Part shown: positions 46,585-55,422 of the stretch, in pieces | Position numbering within the stretch: position 1 is the stretch's first letter | How the letters are laid out: each line of letters starts with the position of its first letter | NCBI GenBank assembly: GCA_025062375.1 | Contig: JANXAG010000008.1 | Coordinates: 1 to 64,000 of the forward strand | DNA length: 64,000 bases | DNA from: Anaerolineae bacterium | Lineage (GTDB): Bacteria; Chloroflexota; Anaerolineae; SpSt-600 | Reading direction: 5' to 3' | Translations under genes and position numbers: made by a program | The notes under the pieces: model-generated | What the model saw: the letters and a program-made list of their open reading frames with translations, nothing else | Databases searched by the model: none | Told to the model about the DNA's origin: nothing

Positions 46585-49500
46585 GTGCATTTCAACGTTC
46601 CTATCCGGAAAGCTTTTGCAGATTTTGTATGGTTTCGGCTGATGCCAGCAGCCCTGGCAACCTTTCTCCTGGCCGTTACCTTCACCAGTTTCTACGGAGC
46701 TAAAATCTCAAGCGATCGCCACGAAGCCTTAGCTAAATTTTCCGCCCGAAGGCTGGAGAGAGAAATTGACCACCTCCACCGCCACCTTTCCTCTCTCGCC
46801 GAAACCCTCAGGGGAAAACCCCCAAGGGAAGCCGCTCGTATCCTAAACAACGCCCTCAGTGAAGGGCATTTTGAAAGCTTTTTCCTGATTGACGCTTCCG
46901 GAGCTGTCATCCTGATTATGCCTTCCACTTCCCTGCTCCCTTCCGAATTTCCGACCAAGGGTTTTTCCTTAGCCCAAAGCCCTTCAGGCTATACCTCCTT
47001 CTACCTTGCTCATGAAACACCAGAAGGTGTCCTCATTGCAGCTGTGAGCCATTATTACCTTAAAAGCACCATGGCCCGCGAGTTTGGCCCTTTTTACAGA
47101 GGCCAGCTATTTTTAGCCAGCAGCCAGGGGCATTTCTTCCCTCTCTACCCCATGGAGCTGGAAGAAAGCTCTCTGAGGTTTGAACCTCTACCCCCCCTGA
47201 AAACAGGCCATCAGATATACATGGCAGGCCACAACTTGCTCATAAGAGGATTTCACCCTCTTGGAAACTCTGGGATTAGTGTGATTGTTCGCTCCTCGTT
47301 CCTGGGGATCTTAGCTCCTTTTCTGGGTATAGGATTCGGATTTCTCGCCTTGGTGTTTTTGATATGGTTTGTGATAATACACATCACCTATCGTGACCTC
47401 GAAAGGATGGCCATTGCGCCCATTGAAGTGCTCCTTGAAGGGATCAAAAACCTGCGGAAAGGCCTTGCTTCGCCTTATTTCCCTGCCCAGCTACCGGGCG
47501 CTGCGGCCGAAATAAACCAGCTTCTCTCTTCTTTCAAGGAGGTGGCTAACGAAATTACGGCCACTCAAGCCGCTTTAGCTCGCTCTGAGAAAGAGAAAAG
47601 CCTTGTCCTGGAAGGAGTCTCGGACCTGGTAACCCTTCAGGATCTGGACTTAAGGATCCAGTGGGCCAATAAAGCTGCAGGAGATTCTGTAGGGAAAAAG
47701 CCCGAGGAACTTGTAGGCAGGCACTGCTATGAAATATGGCACGGAAGGACATCCCCGTGTCCAGGATGCCCTGTGGTGGAAGCAATTCGGACCGGTTCTC
47801 CTCAGCAAAATGAGATAACTTCTCCTGATGGCCGGATATGGTTCATAAGGGCGAGGCCCTTAAAAGATGAAGGTGGAAATATAATAGGCGTAGTGGAGAC
47901 CACCACCGAAATAACTCAGATACGCCAGGCCGAAGAGGAAGAAAGAGCTCTTGCTGAAATCTCCAAAGCCCTCAACGCCGCAGATGTTAGAGAAGCTTTC
48001 CCCACCCTGGCTAAGACTCTATCCCGAGTCCTCGATTGCCAAAGAATCGTGCTTTTGTTCTTTGATGAAGAAACGAGGACCTTCCGTATAACTAACCTCC
48101 TTTCAGAACTTCCGGTTCCGGAGCTCCACGATGGCGCATCCTTCGCTGCTGGAGATACGGCTGCTTTTGAGGTTCTCATGGCCGGAGAAATGTGTGCCAC
48201 CACCAACCTGGAAAAAATGGCCTCCTTCCCGGTGGAAAGAGCTCTCGCGCAGGCAGGGTACCGGTCCAGAATTATCTTGCCTCTAAACTTCATGGGCAAA
48301 ATCCTGGGAGCTCTGGCTCTGGTCAGCACACACCCTGAACCCTTCTGGGAAGGCAAGGAGTTTTTCCTCAAGCAGGTGAACGAAGTCCTGTCTATAGCGC
48401 TGGCCAGAGATCATACCTTTCAGAGAGAAAAGGAGGAAAGGTCTTTCACTTCAACTGTAGCCGAAACCCTGACCCTAATCCTCAAGATTTCTTCTCCAGA
48501 AGACCTCTTTGGCCCCATACTGGAAAAAGTGGAACGCATCATCCAGGCTGACGCTTACAACTTGATGCTCATCATAGGAGATTATGCTCAAGTAGTCAGC
48601 CACAGGGGCTACGAAAAATGGGGAGTGGAGGAAAAGATCGCCTGGTATTCTTTTCCCATCAGCGATTATCAAGGCCTCCGGACCGTTTACGAAAAAGGAG
48701 AACCTTTGATTATCTATGATACTGCATCTGTTTCTTGGTGGGTGCAGCTGCCTGGTTTTGAGTGGATAAGGTCTTACCTGTGTGCGCCTCTTAAAATTGA
48801 AGGCAAAGTAATTGGCTTCTTAAACGTAGATGGGGCCCGGCCTTTCCAGTTCACCTCTAAAGACCTCCAGCGCCTCCAGATATTTGCCGATTACATATCA
48901 CTGGCTCTTGAGAAAGTTAAGATGCTGACGGTGCTTGAGGAATACTCCGAACAAATGGAAAGGCTTGTTCAAGACAGAACCGAGCACCTTCAGGCCCGCC
49001 AGGCCTGGCTTGAGGCTATCTTCAAGGGTTCAAGCGATGGCTATATCCTATTTAACCCTCAGGGAGAAATCCTGGAAATGAATCTACTGGCATGGGCCTG
49101 GTTAAACCAGGTCGCCTCGCCGGAAGAAGCCAAGTCTCTGCGGGAAACCCTGAGAGAAATGGCCCTGAGGGCTCAAACCTATCCTGAAATCACCCGCGAT
49201 TTGGGGTCGGTAACCCTTCACATCAAGGTTATACCCCTTGAACCTGGCTATCCTGGGGCTCTTGCCATCTTACACGACATAACCTATCTGAAAGCTCTGG
49301 ACAAGATGAAGACCAAATTCATAACTGATATATCCCACGAACTTCGCACTCCTATGTCCGCTCTCAAGCTTTACGGTGAGCTTATCCGCACAGCATTTCC
49401 CGAGAAACAAAGCATTTACATCAAACAAATTGTGGAACTGATAGACCATATGGCAACCCTGGTGAACGACATAGAAGAAGTGGCGAGGTTGGAAGCAGGG

Positions 49501-50016
49501 AGGATAGAACTTAACCTTAAGCCTGTGGAACTTAACCCGGTTGTGGAAAGAATTCTGGAAAAACACCGTCAAAAAGCCAGAAAGCATGACCACCGCCTGG
49601 AGTTCTTCCCTTCCCAGGATAACCCTGTGGTCATGGCCGATTCCCACCGTCTGGAGCAAATACTGGATAATCTTGTAGACAATGCCATTCGCTACACGCC
49701 CGATGGAGGGCGCATAACTGTATCCATCGGCATCCGAGAGGAAGGTGGCCGCCTGTGGGGGGCTATAGAAGTGGCTGACAATGGCATTGGAATACCGGAA
49801 GAAGAGCTTCCTCATATTTTTGAGAGGTTCTTCCGGGGCGAGGGAGCACAGGCAAAGCAGATTCCGGGCACTGGGCTCGGCCTGGCCATAGCCAAAGAGC
49901 TGGTGGACCTTCACAGGGGAAAGATAACGGTAAAAAGCAAACTAGGGGAAGGGAGCACTTTCACCGTTATGCTCCCTCTTCTGGAAAAGCCTTTCAGCAA
50001 GCTGGAATGGAGGTGA
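46585..50016 (+). CDS. Multi-domain membrane sensor histidine kinase
   Basis: About 1143 residues. In order: a membrane helix near residues 16-36; an extracellular sensing region to about 235; a second helix (about 240-270); a HAMP-like linker; a PAS domain with a cysteine cluster (SPCPGCPVV); a GAF domain (about 455-605); a second GAF domain (about 630-780); another PAS; the phosphoacceptor His in DISHELRTPMSAL; and a C-terminal ATPase with DNAIRYTPDGG and GTGLGLAIAKEL. The start is taken as GTG 46585 because GAGG lies six bases upstream; TTG 46573 is possible. It is followed nine bases later by the response regulator-kinase hybrid. Confidence 0.85.
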   Translation: MHFNVPIRKAFADFVWFRLMPAALATFLLAVTFTSFYGAKISSDRHEALAKFSARRLEREIDHLHRHLSSLAETLRGKPPREAARILNNALSEGHFESFFLIDASGAVILIMPSTSLLPSEFPTKGFSLAQSPSGYTSFYLAHETPEGVLIAAVSHYYLKSTMAREFGPFYRGQLFLASSQGHFFPLYPMELEESSLRFEPLPPLKTGHQIYMAGHNLLIRGFHPLGNSGISVIVRSSFLGILAPFLGIGFGFLALVFLIWFVIIHITYRDLERMAIAPIEVLLEGIKNLRKGLASPYFPAQLPGAAAEINQLLSSFKEVANEITATQAALARSEKEKSLVLEGVSDLVTLQDLDLRIQWANKAAGDSVGKKPEELVGRHCYEIWHGRTSPCPGCPVVEAIRTGSPQQNEITSPDGRIWFIRARPLKDEGGNIIGVVETTTEITQIRQAEEEERALAEISKALNAADVREAFPTLAKTLSRVLDCQRIVLLFFDEETRTFRITNLLSELPVPELHDGASFAAGDTAAFEVLMAGEMCATTNLEKMASFPVERALAQAGYRSRIILPLNFMGKILGALALVSTHPEPFWEGKEFFLKQVNEVLSIALARDHTFQREKEERSFTSTVAETLTLILKISSPEDLFGPILEKVERIIQADAYNLMLIIGDYAQVVSHRGYEKWGVEEKIAWYSFPISDYQGLRTVYEKGEPLIIYDTASVSWWVQLPGFEWIRSYLCAPLKIEGKVIGFLNVDGARPFQFTSKDLQRLQIFADYISLALEKVKMLTVLEEYSEQMERLVQDRTEHLQARQAWLEAIFKGSSDGYILFNPQGEILEMNLLAWAWLNQVASPEEAKSLRETLREMALRAQTYPEITRDLGSVTLHIKVIPLEPGYPGALAILHDITYLKALDKMKTKFITDISHELRTPMSALKLYGELIRTAFPEKQSIYIKQIVELIDHMATLVNDIEEVARLEAGRIELNLKPVELNPVVERILEKHRQKARKHDHRLEFFPSQDNPVVMADSHRLEQILDNLVDNAIRYTPDGGRITVSIGIREEGGRLWGAIEVADNGIGIPEEELPHIFERFFRGEGAQAKQIPGTGLGLAIAKELVDLHRGKITVKSKLGEGSTFTVMLPLLEKPFSKLEWR

Positions 50017-50025
50017 AAGAGCAGA

Positions 50026-51126
50026 ATGGCTACGATATTAGTGGTTGAAGATAACATCCCCCTCCTCTATGGCCTCAGAGAACTTCTAAGACAAGAAGGC
50101 TACCAGGTGCTTACCGCTCAGGATGGAATGGAAGCACTAGAGATTATGGAAAAAACCTGCCCTGACCTTATAATAGCCGATATCATGATGCCGCGCATGG
50201 ATGGCTATGCCTTTTACGAGGCTGTTAGAAGCCGGCCGGAATGGGTGCCGATACCATTTATATTCCTTACGGCAAAAGCGACCCGTGAGGACATCATAAA
50301 GGGCAAAGCCATGGGAGCCGAGGATTACATAACCAAGCCTTTTGATATCCGGGAACTTCTGGCCACAGTTCGCTCCCGCCTGGAGAGAGCTAAAGCCGTG
50401 CGGGAATTTTCTGAAGCAAAGGTGGAAAAACTCAAGGAACAAATCATAACGGCCTTGAGCCATGAGCTTCGGACCCCCCTCACCTACGTGGTGGGATACA
50501 CCGAATTAGCTCTGGAAGGTCTTAAATCCCTTCCAATTGAGGCTTTCCAGGATTATTTGCAGGAAATTAAAAAAGGAGCAGATCGGCTCACAAAACTGGT
50601 GGGAGATTTTCTCTTCTTGCTTCAGATAGATACTGGCCGAATCAAAGAGCAGATCCAGCAATTTTCGGAGGTGCGGGAAGATTTAGCGGAAATAGTAAGG
50701 AAAACGGTGGATAAATATCGTCCTCTGGCTGAGAGCCAGGGAGTTCGCCTTGAATTTCAGGTAATCCCCCCCATCCCGCCGGTTCGCCTCATGGAGCCCC
50801 TCTTTGTTGATGCGCTGGGGCGACTTTTGGATAACGCCATCAAATTTTCTCTGAGAGAGGAGAAAGAGGTGCGGGTTTATCTTCAGAAAGAGGGCGAGCA
50901 TGTAAAGCTGACCGTAAGGGATAAGGGTATAGGAATTCCGCCGGAGGAAATCCCTAACCTCTTTGAGAGGTTCCGGCAGATAGGAAGAGATAAAACCGAA
51001 CAGCAGGGCGTGGGGCTTGGATTGGCCATTGCCTGGGAAATAATAAACCTGCACGGGGGAAGAATAGAAGTGGAAAGCGAGCCTGGCTCCGGGAGTTCGT
51101 TTACCATCTGTCTTCCCCAGGCATAA
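50026..51126 (+). CDS. Response regulator-histidine kinase hybrid
   Basis: A 366-residue protein with an inverted layout. The receiver domain comes first (D52 in LIIADIMMPRMDG, Thr in FLTAKA, Lys in YITKPF), followed by a HisKA domain with H146 (ALSHELRTPLTYV) and a HATPase (DNAIKFSLRE, DKGIGIPPEEIP, GVGLGLAIAWEI). It has no DNA-binding output and no membrane segment. It probably relays phosphate from the upstream kinase through a branched or feedback phosphorelay. The final target is unknown. Confidence 0.88.
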   Translation: MATILVVEDNIPLLYGLRELLRQEGYQVLTAQDGMEALEIMEKTCPDLIIADIMMPRMDGYAFYEAVRSRPEWVPIPFIFLTAKATREDIIKGKAMGAEDYITKPFDIRELLATVRSRLERAKAVREFSEAKVEKLKEQIITALSHELRTPLTYVVGYTELALEGLKSLPIEAFQDYLQEIKKGADRLTKLVGDFLFLLQIDTGRIKEQIQQFSEVREDLAEIVRKTVDKYRPLAESQGVRLEFQVIPPIPPVRLMEPLFVDALGRLLDNAIKFSLREEKEVRVYLQKEGEHVKLTVRDKGIGIPPEEIPNLFERFRQIGRDKTEQQGVGLGLAIAWEIINLHGGRIEVESEPGSGSSFTICLPQA

Positions 51127-51160
51127 CTATATAACCAGCCACCGAGCGGAGAACATAACC

Positions 51161-51189
51161 TTGACAAAATTTGAGTTTTGGTATAGATT
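51161..51189 (+). promoter_or_regulatory. Promoter of the selenoprotein/kor operon
   Basis: Perfect TTGACA (51161-51166) with -10 as TAGATT (51184-51189, 17-bp spacer) or TATAGA (51182-51187, 15-bp spacer). The -10 and start site are overlapped by the palindrome at 51186-51212. Confidence 0.65.
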
Positions 51190-51212
51190 TATACCCCCGG
51201 TGGGTATAAATC
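51186..51212. promoter_or_regulatory. Operator-like perfect inverted repeat (TACCC/GGGTA)
   Basis: GATTTATACCC (51186-51196), spacer CCGGT, GGGTATAAATC (51202-51212): a perfect 11-bp inverted repeat. The AT-flanked C-tract/G-tract form resembles operators of the CsoR/CstR/FrmR family (copper, persulfide or aldehyde sensors). It would block RNA polymerase at -10/+1. No regulator gene is adjacent, so the binding protein is inferred only. Confidence 0.6.
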
Positions 51213-51231
51213 AACAGAGGAGGTGAAGGGT

Positions 51232-51438
51232 ATGCCCATTTACGAGTATAAGTGCACGAAGTGTGGGGAAGAATTTGAAGCCTTTGTCCTTTCCATTTTG
51301 GCCAAGGCTGATGAAGTGGAATGTCCGCGGTGTAGGAGCCGAGAAGTCAAGCGTAAAATTTCACTTTTCGGCTTTGCTGGCTCTAAGGGGAGCACTGGCA
51401 TTACGGGTTCATCCTGCTCTTCCTTTTCTGTAGGCTGA
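51232..51438 (+). CDS. FmdB-family zinc ribbon protein
   Basis: A 68-residue protein with the CxxC pairs C8/C11 and C31/C34 (MPIYEYKCTKCGEEFE ... ECPRC), typical of the FmdB/putative regulatory protein family. It ends in a Gly/Ser/Cys-rich tail. ATG 51232 is used; GTG 51223 is in frame but lies within the ribosome site region AGAGGAGGTG. It is the first gene after the operator. Confidence 0.8.
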   Translation: MPIYEYKCTKCGEEFEAFVLSILAKADEVECPRCRSREVKRKISLFGFAGSKGSTGITGSSCSSFSVG

Positions 51439-51498
51439 GGGGTTTAGAAGAGAAATGGGGCCGTCGGCCTCGAAAATTTTGTTAAAAGGAGGGTAATC

Positions 51499-52143
51499 AT
51501 GCCCTTGATTCCCGCCAAGGAGAGAGAGCATATAAAGAAGTTCTTCGAAGAAAACCTGGTAAATCCCGTTCGCCTGGTAATGTTCACCCAGGAGATTGAG
51601 TGCGAATACTGTGCCGAAACAAGGCAATTGGTGGAGGAAATAGCTCAGCTTTCCCCCAAAATCACTGCCGAAATATACAATTTTATAACTGATAAAGCCG
51701 AGGCCGAAAAGTATAAAGTGGATAAAATCCCGGCCATTGCCGTAATCGGCCAGAAGGATTACGGCATCCGTTTTTACGGGATACCCTCAGGCTATGAGTT
51801 CACCGTCCTCCTGGAAGGCATTGTGGATGTATCGCGCGGAGAATCAGGCCTTTCGGAAGCCAGCAAAAAGGCTCTGGCAACTCTTTCCAAGCCCGTCCAC
51901 ATCCAGGTTTTCGTCACCCCAACCTGACCATATTGCCCTATGGCGGTCAGGTTGGCCCACAAAATGGCTATTGAAAGCGATTTTGTCCGGGCGGATATGG
52001 TAGAAGCTATAGAATTTCCCCATCTCGCTGTAAAGTATCACGTCCACGGCGTTCCCAAGACTGTCGTTAATGAAACTTTCTTCATCGAAGGGGCCATGCC
52101 CGAAGTGCTTTTTGTCCAGCAAGTAGTTAGATCCGTAAAGTAA
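51499..52143 (+). CDS. Selenocysteine-containing protein disulfide oxidoreductase (double thioredoxin fold)
   Basis: A 214-residue protein if TGA at 51925-51927 is read as selenocysteine. The first thioredoxin-like unit carries C35-E-Y-C38. The second carries Sec143-P-Y-Cys146, in VFVTPT-U-PYCPMAV. In homologous protein disulfide oxidoreductases of thermophiles this motif is CPYC, so TGA sits precisely at the nucleophilic Cys. The frame continues without interruption to TAA at 52141, and downstream residues ([10 protein letters not shown]) match the thioredoxin cis-Pro region. A hairpin with an AGGU loop lies 21 bases after the TGA. SelA is encoded in this window. A point mutation or error is the alternative. 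The operon and operator suggest a redox-regulated role. Confidence 0.8.
51941..51959 (+). promoter_or_regulatory. Candidate bacterial SECIS hairpin
   Basis: GGTC (51945-51948) pairs with GGCC (51954-51957, one G-U) around the loop AGGTT (51949-51953). UG/CA pairs extend below an internal bulge. The loop begins 21 bases after the UGA and carries a G in its first two positions, meeting the published spacing and loop rules. The AGGU loop also resembles the E. coli fdhF SECIS loop. Confidence 0.5.
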
Positions 52144-52153
52144 GAGGGTAAAA

Positions 52154-52372
52154 ATGCAGGAGCTTATCCTCGTTATCCGGAAACAAATAAGTCACTGGAT
52201 TGAGCACAATAACGAGCACGCAGAAAAATTCCAGGAGTGGGCCGCTAAGGCCGAGGGAGCCGGCTTCAAGGGAGTCTCTGAAAGGCTTCAGAAAGCTTCT
52301 TCCCTCCTGAGAGAAGCCTCCAGAGAACTGGAAGCTGCTTACAAGGAACTTGAAACTGTCCAGCTCGTGTAG
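52154..52372 (+). CDS. Small all-helical protein of unknown function
   Basis: A 72-residue, Glu/Lys/Ala-rich helical protein with no cysteines (ISHWIEHNNEHAEKFQEWAAKAE), forming probably two or three helices. It lies 10 bases after the selenoprotein and two before the ferredoxin gene, so it belongs to the operon. The HNNEH segment could bind metal but I do not recognise the family. Confidence 0.6.
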   Translation: MQELILVIRKQISHWIEHNNEHAEKFQEWAAKAEGAGFKGVSERLQKASSLLREASRELEAAYKELETVQLV

Positions 52373-52374
52373 CC

Positions 52375-52596
52375 ATGGCTCTCCCACGCATTGAGATCAA
52401 TGCTGAATGGTGCAAGGCTTGTTACCTTTGCGTGGAGATGTGTCCCCGCAAGGTGCTGGAAATTGATTATTCTCGTTTCGTCAATGGCTTGCATCCGGTT
52501 ATTCCAGTTCACCTGGAAAAGTGCACTGTCTGCAGGCTCTGTGAGCTCTGGTGCCCTGATGTAGCTATTGTCGTTTCCGGGGAGGAAGATGCCTGA
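52375..52596 (+). CDS. korD: 2[4Fe-4S] ferredoxin, delta subunit of 2-oxoacid oxidoreductase
   Basis: A 73-residue ferredoxin with two CxxCxxCxxxCP motifs (CKACYLCVEMCP and CTVCRLCELWCP), the layout of KorD/PorD subunits. It carries electrons from the 2-oxoacid oxidoreductase. Its end overlaps the ribosome site of korA. Confidence 0.85.
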   Translation: MALPRIEINAEWCKACYLCVEMCPRKVLEIDYSRFVNGLHPVIPVHLEKCTVCRLCELWCPDVAIVVSGEEDA

Positions 52597-53770
52597 AGGG
52601 GGATGGATTACCCGTAAAACTCTGCTTCCAGCAGGACGATATTTCCTGCAGGGGGATGAGGCTTGCGCCGAGGGGGCTATTGCCGCTGGGTGCAATTACT
52701 ACGCCGGTTATCCCATCACCCCCGCAAGCGAGATTATGCATTATATCTGCCGCCGCTTTCTGGAACTTGATGACGGCAGGGTTTTTATCCAGATGGAAGA
52801 TGAGATTGGCTCTATTGCTTCCTGCATCGGAGCCTCGTGGGCTGGAGCAAAGGCTATGACTGCCACCAGCGGCCCGGGTATATCCTTGATGCTGGAAAAC
52901 ATCGGTTACGCCATAATGACTGAAACACCCGTTGTGGTGGTGGATGTCCAGAGGGCAGGACCCGCTACCGGCCAGGCTACACGCCCCGCTCAAGGGGATG
53001 TGATGCAATTACGATGGGGAGCCCACGGGGATTACGAAATAATCGTTTTGGCCCCGTGGTCGGTTCAGGAAATGTTTGACCTCACATTGAGAGCTTTTAA
53101 CCTCGCCGAAAAGTTCCGGGTCCCGGTTATAGTAGCAGCTGATGAGGCCGTAGGGCACATGAGGGAAAATTTGATTATACCCCCAGAGGTGGAGGTTTAC
53201 GAGAGAATTAAACCCCTGCCAGGGGAAAATATCCCACCCTTCGGCGGGGTGGAGGTCCCCCCCATGCCCATCTTTGGGCGGGGCCATAAGGTTCTGGTAA
53301 CTGGCTCAACTCATGATGAATGGGGATACAGGCGGACCGTCAGCGCCAGAGCCCAGGCTTCTCTCATTTCCCGTTTTCGGGAGAAAATCCTCAACCATCT
53401 GGTTGAAATTGTCCAGGTAGATAGAAGGTTCTGTGATGGAGATATAGACGTGCTGGTTTTCGCTTACGGTTTTACGGCCAGGAGCGCTCTGGCGGCTGTA
53501 AAAGAAGCCCGTAAGAGAGGGATTAAAGCAGCTCTCTTCCGCCCTCAAACCCTCTGGCCCTTCCCCGAACAGGAGCTTCTGGCTCTCAAAGGGAAGGTGG
53601 ACAAAGTGCTGGTGGCTGAAATGAACCAGGGCCAGATTTTGAGGGAAGTGCAGAGATTTCTGCCCCAGGCTGTGGGGTATAACCGAACCGATGGCGAAGT
53701 GATAACTCCCTCTGAAGTCCTGGAAGCCATAGAGAAGCTTCTCGGGAGGTCGGCAAATGAAGCTGCATGA
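52589..53770 (+). CDS. korA: 2-oxoglutarate:ferredoxin oxidoreductase alpha subunit
   Basis: A 393-residue subunit that, with KorB, oxidatively decarboxylates 2-oxoglutarate (or another 2-oxoacid) to the acyl-CoA with reduced ferredoxin, or runs in reverse for carbon fixation. Motifs: [28 protein letters not shown] and [17 protein letters not shown], then [21 protein letters not shown] 52589 has GGGGAGGA upstream. The TPP subunit KorB is not next to it, which is unusual: sucC follows instead, overlapping by ATGA. Confidence 0.88.
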   Translation: MPEGGWITRKTLLPAGRYFLQGDEACAEGAIAAGCNYYAGYPITPASEIMHYICRRFLELDDGRVFIQMEDEIGSIASCIGASWAGAKAMTATSGPGISLMLENIGYAIMTETPVVVVDVQRAGPATGQATRPAQGDVMQLRWGAHGDYEIIVLAPWSVQEMFDLTLRAFNLAEKFRVPVIVAADEAVGHMRENLIIPPEVEVYERIKPLPGENIPPFGGVEVPPMPIFGRGHKVLVTGSTHDEWGYRRTVSARAQASLISRFREKILNHLVEIVQVDRRFCDGDIDVLVFAYGFTARSALAAVKEARKRGIKAALFRPQTLWPFPEQELLALKGKVDKVLVAEMNQGQILREVQRFLPQAVGYNRTDGEVITPSEVLEAIEKLLGRSANEAA

Positions 53771-54902
53771 GTATCAGTCAAAGCAACTTTTTGCCCGCTA
53801 TGGAATACCCATCCCTCAAGGGGAAGTAGCCTCAACCCCAGGCGAAGCCAGAGCCATCGCCGAAAAGCTTGGGAAAGCGGTGGTGGTAAAAGCTCAGGTT
53901 TTAGTGGGGGGGCGGGGCAAAGCTGGTGGGATACGCCTTGCCTATAGTCCTGAGGAAACTGAAAAGGTTGCCTCTCAAATCCTGGCTATGGAAATAAAAG
54001 GCATACCAGTGCGGAAGGTCCTGGTGGATGAGGCGCTGGATATAGCCCGGGAGCTTTATCTGGGTGTGGTCATTGATAGGGTTCAGGGTAAGCCTGTAAT
54101 GATGGCTTCTTCTGAGGGAGGGGTTGATATAGAAGAGATAGCTCGCCTTAGCCCTGAAAAAATTATCAAAATAACCGTTGACCCTTTTTTGGGCCTGAAG
54201 CCATATCAGGCCCGGGAGTTAGCTTTGAGAATTGGGCTGGATAAATCTCTTTTCAATACTTTTGCCTCCATAGCTGTTGGGCTTTACCGGTGCTTCGCTG
54301 AAAACGATGCCTCTTTAGCCGAGATAAATCCGTTAGCCCTTACTTCAGATGGGCGCTTGTTGGCTGCTGACGCTAAGGTGGTAATAGATGACAATGCCCT
54401 TTTCCGCCATCCAGACCTCGCTGCCATGCGCGATCCGGATGAGGACACGCCTTCCGAGCGGGAAGCTCGTGCTCATGGTATAAGTTACGTCCAGCTGGAT
54501 GGGGAAATCGGCTGCATGGTGAACGGTGCGGGTCTTGCCATGGCTACGATGGACATTATCAAGCTCTATGGGGGCAATCCGGCCAATTTCCTGGACATAG
54601 GTGGGGGTGCACGGGCAGAACAAGTGGCGGCAGGGTTACGGATAATCCTATCGGACCCCAAAGTTAAAGCGGTGCTTATAAACATTTTCGGAGGGATAAC
54701 CCGCTGCGATGAAGTGGCCAGGGGAATTCTGGATGCAATGAAGAACATTGAAGTGAAGGTGCCCATAGTGGTGAGGCTTGTGGGGACTAATGAGGAAGAG
54801 GGGCGCCGTCTCCTGGCTGAAGCTAACATCATTACAGCGGTTTCTCTTAACGAAGCTGCTGAAAAAGTAGTGGCTCTGGTGAAAAATCCATCTGCTCTTT
54901 AA
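53757..54902 (+). CDS. sucC: Succinyl-CoA ligase beta subunit
   Basis: A 381-residue ATP-grasp subunit of succinyl-CoA synthetase (succinate + CoA + NTP). Motifs: [50 protein letters not shown] and the end [13 protein letters not shown]. It overlaps korA at its start, so the operon couples 2-oxoglutarate oxidation to succinyl-CoA. The alpha subunit sucD, which normally follows, is absent; a repeat region comes next. Confidence 0.93.
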   Translation: MKLHEYQSKQLFARYGIPIPQGEVASTPGEARAIAEKLGKAVVVKAQVLVGGRGKAGGIRLAYSPEETEKVASQILAMEIKGIPVRKVLVDEALDIARELYLGVVIDRVQGKPVMMASSEGGVDIEEIARLSPEKIIKITVDPFLGLKPYQARELALRIGLDKSLFNTFASIAVGLYRCFAENDASLAEINPLALTSDGRLLAADAKVVIDDNALFRHPDLAAMRDPDEDTPSEREARAHGISYVQLDGEIGCMVNGAGLAMATMDIIKLYGGNPANFLDIGGGARAEQVAAGLRIILSDPKVKAVLINIFGGITRCDEVARGILDAMKNIEVKVPIVVRLVGTNEEEGRRLLAEANIITAVSLNEAAEKVVALVKNPSAL

Positions 54903-54961
54903 GGGGGGCAAAGCTGCTGAGATAAGGAAGGGGCTTCGCTCCCTTCCACCCCCAAATTTTT

Positions 54962-55281
54962 CCCACCCTCGTGGGCGTAGGGTTTGCTACGGTTAGGGTC
55001 CCACTCGTGGGCGGGTTGCAAAGGGTGGTTGATGGCTCCCTTTTTGAGGTTTTTTGGGGGACACCCCCAAACCCCCGGGATGGGGGCTTCGCCCCCCTCC
55101 AACCCCCGATTTCCCACCCTCGTGGGCTCAGGGTTCGCCATGGTTTTGGGTCCCCACTCGTGGGCAGGATGTAAGGGGTGGCTGATGGCTCCCCTTTTGA
55201 GGTTTCTGGGGAGACACCCTCAAACTCCCGGGAGGAGGGTTCAGGGTTCGCCACGGCTAAAGGTCCCACTCGTGGGGCGGT
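54962..55281. repeat. Degenerate tandem repeat of about 151 bp, hairpin-rich
   Basis: The intergenic block 54903-55284 holds about 2.2 copies of a unit. The word 'cccaccctcgtgggc' occurs at 54962 and 55113. A block 'agggtt-gc-acgg ... tcccactcgtggg' begins at 54979, 55130 and 55243. The word 'gatggctccc' is spaced by 152. Many short palindromes (CCCACTCGTGGG, GGGGGCTTCGCCCCC) are included. It is likely a genome-wide interspersed element rather than a gene; it is bounded by sucC and the tRNA promoter. Confidence 0.75.
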
Positions 55282-55284
55282 CGC

Positions 55285-55313
55285 TTGACGGTCACGCTTA
55301 CAATTGATATAAT
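55285..55313 (+). promoter_or_regulatory. Promoter for tRNA-Ser
   Basis: TTGACG (55285-55290), 17-bp spacer, perfect TATAAT (55308-55313). Start is near 55320, just ahead of the tRNA 5' end. Confidence 0.75.
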
Positions 55314-55324
55314 TTAGAATGAAC

Positions 55325-55415
55325 GGAGAGGTGCGAGAGTGGACGAATCGGCGCGACTGGAAATCGCGTGGGCGTCTAAAACGGCGCCTCGTGGGTTCGA
55401 ATCCCACCCTCTCCG
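55325..55415 (+). tRNA. tRNA-Ser (anticodon GGA)
   Basis: A 91-base type II tRNA. Acceptor arms GGAGAGG and CCTCTCC plus discriminator G pair fully. The anticodon stem CGCGA/TCGCG flanks loop CTGGAAA with anticodon GGA (reads UCC and UCU). A long variable arm (TGGGCGTCTAAAACGGCGCC) identifies a serine tRNA. The T arm is GTGGG-TTCGAAT-CCCAC. The 3' CCA is not encoded; the genome reads CCT after the discriminator. Confidence 0.93.
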
Positions 55416-55422
55416 CCTGAGA

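Noticed and set aside
54847-55407. A 186-codon minus-strand open frame and several plus-strand frames across the repeat region
   Set aside because: They arise from G/C-rich repeat units read through; the peptides are repetitive (NPEPTRVG, GGEAPIPGVWG) and overlap the tRNA and sucC.
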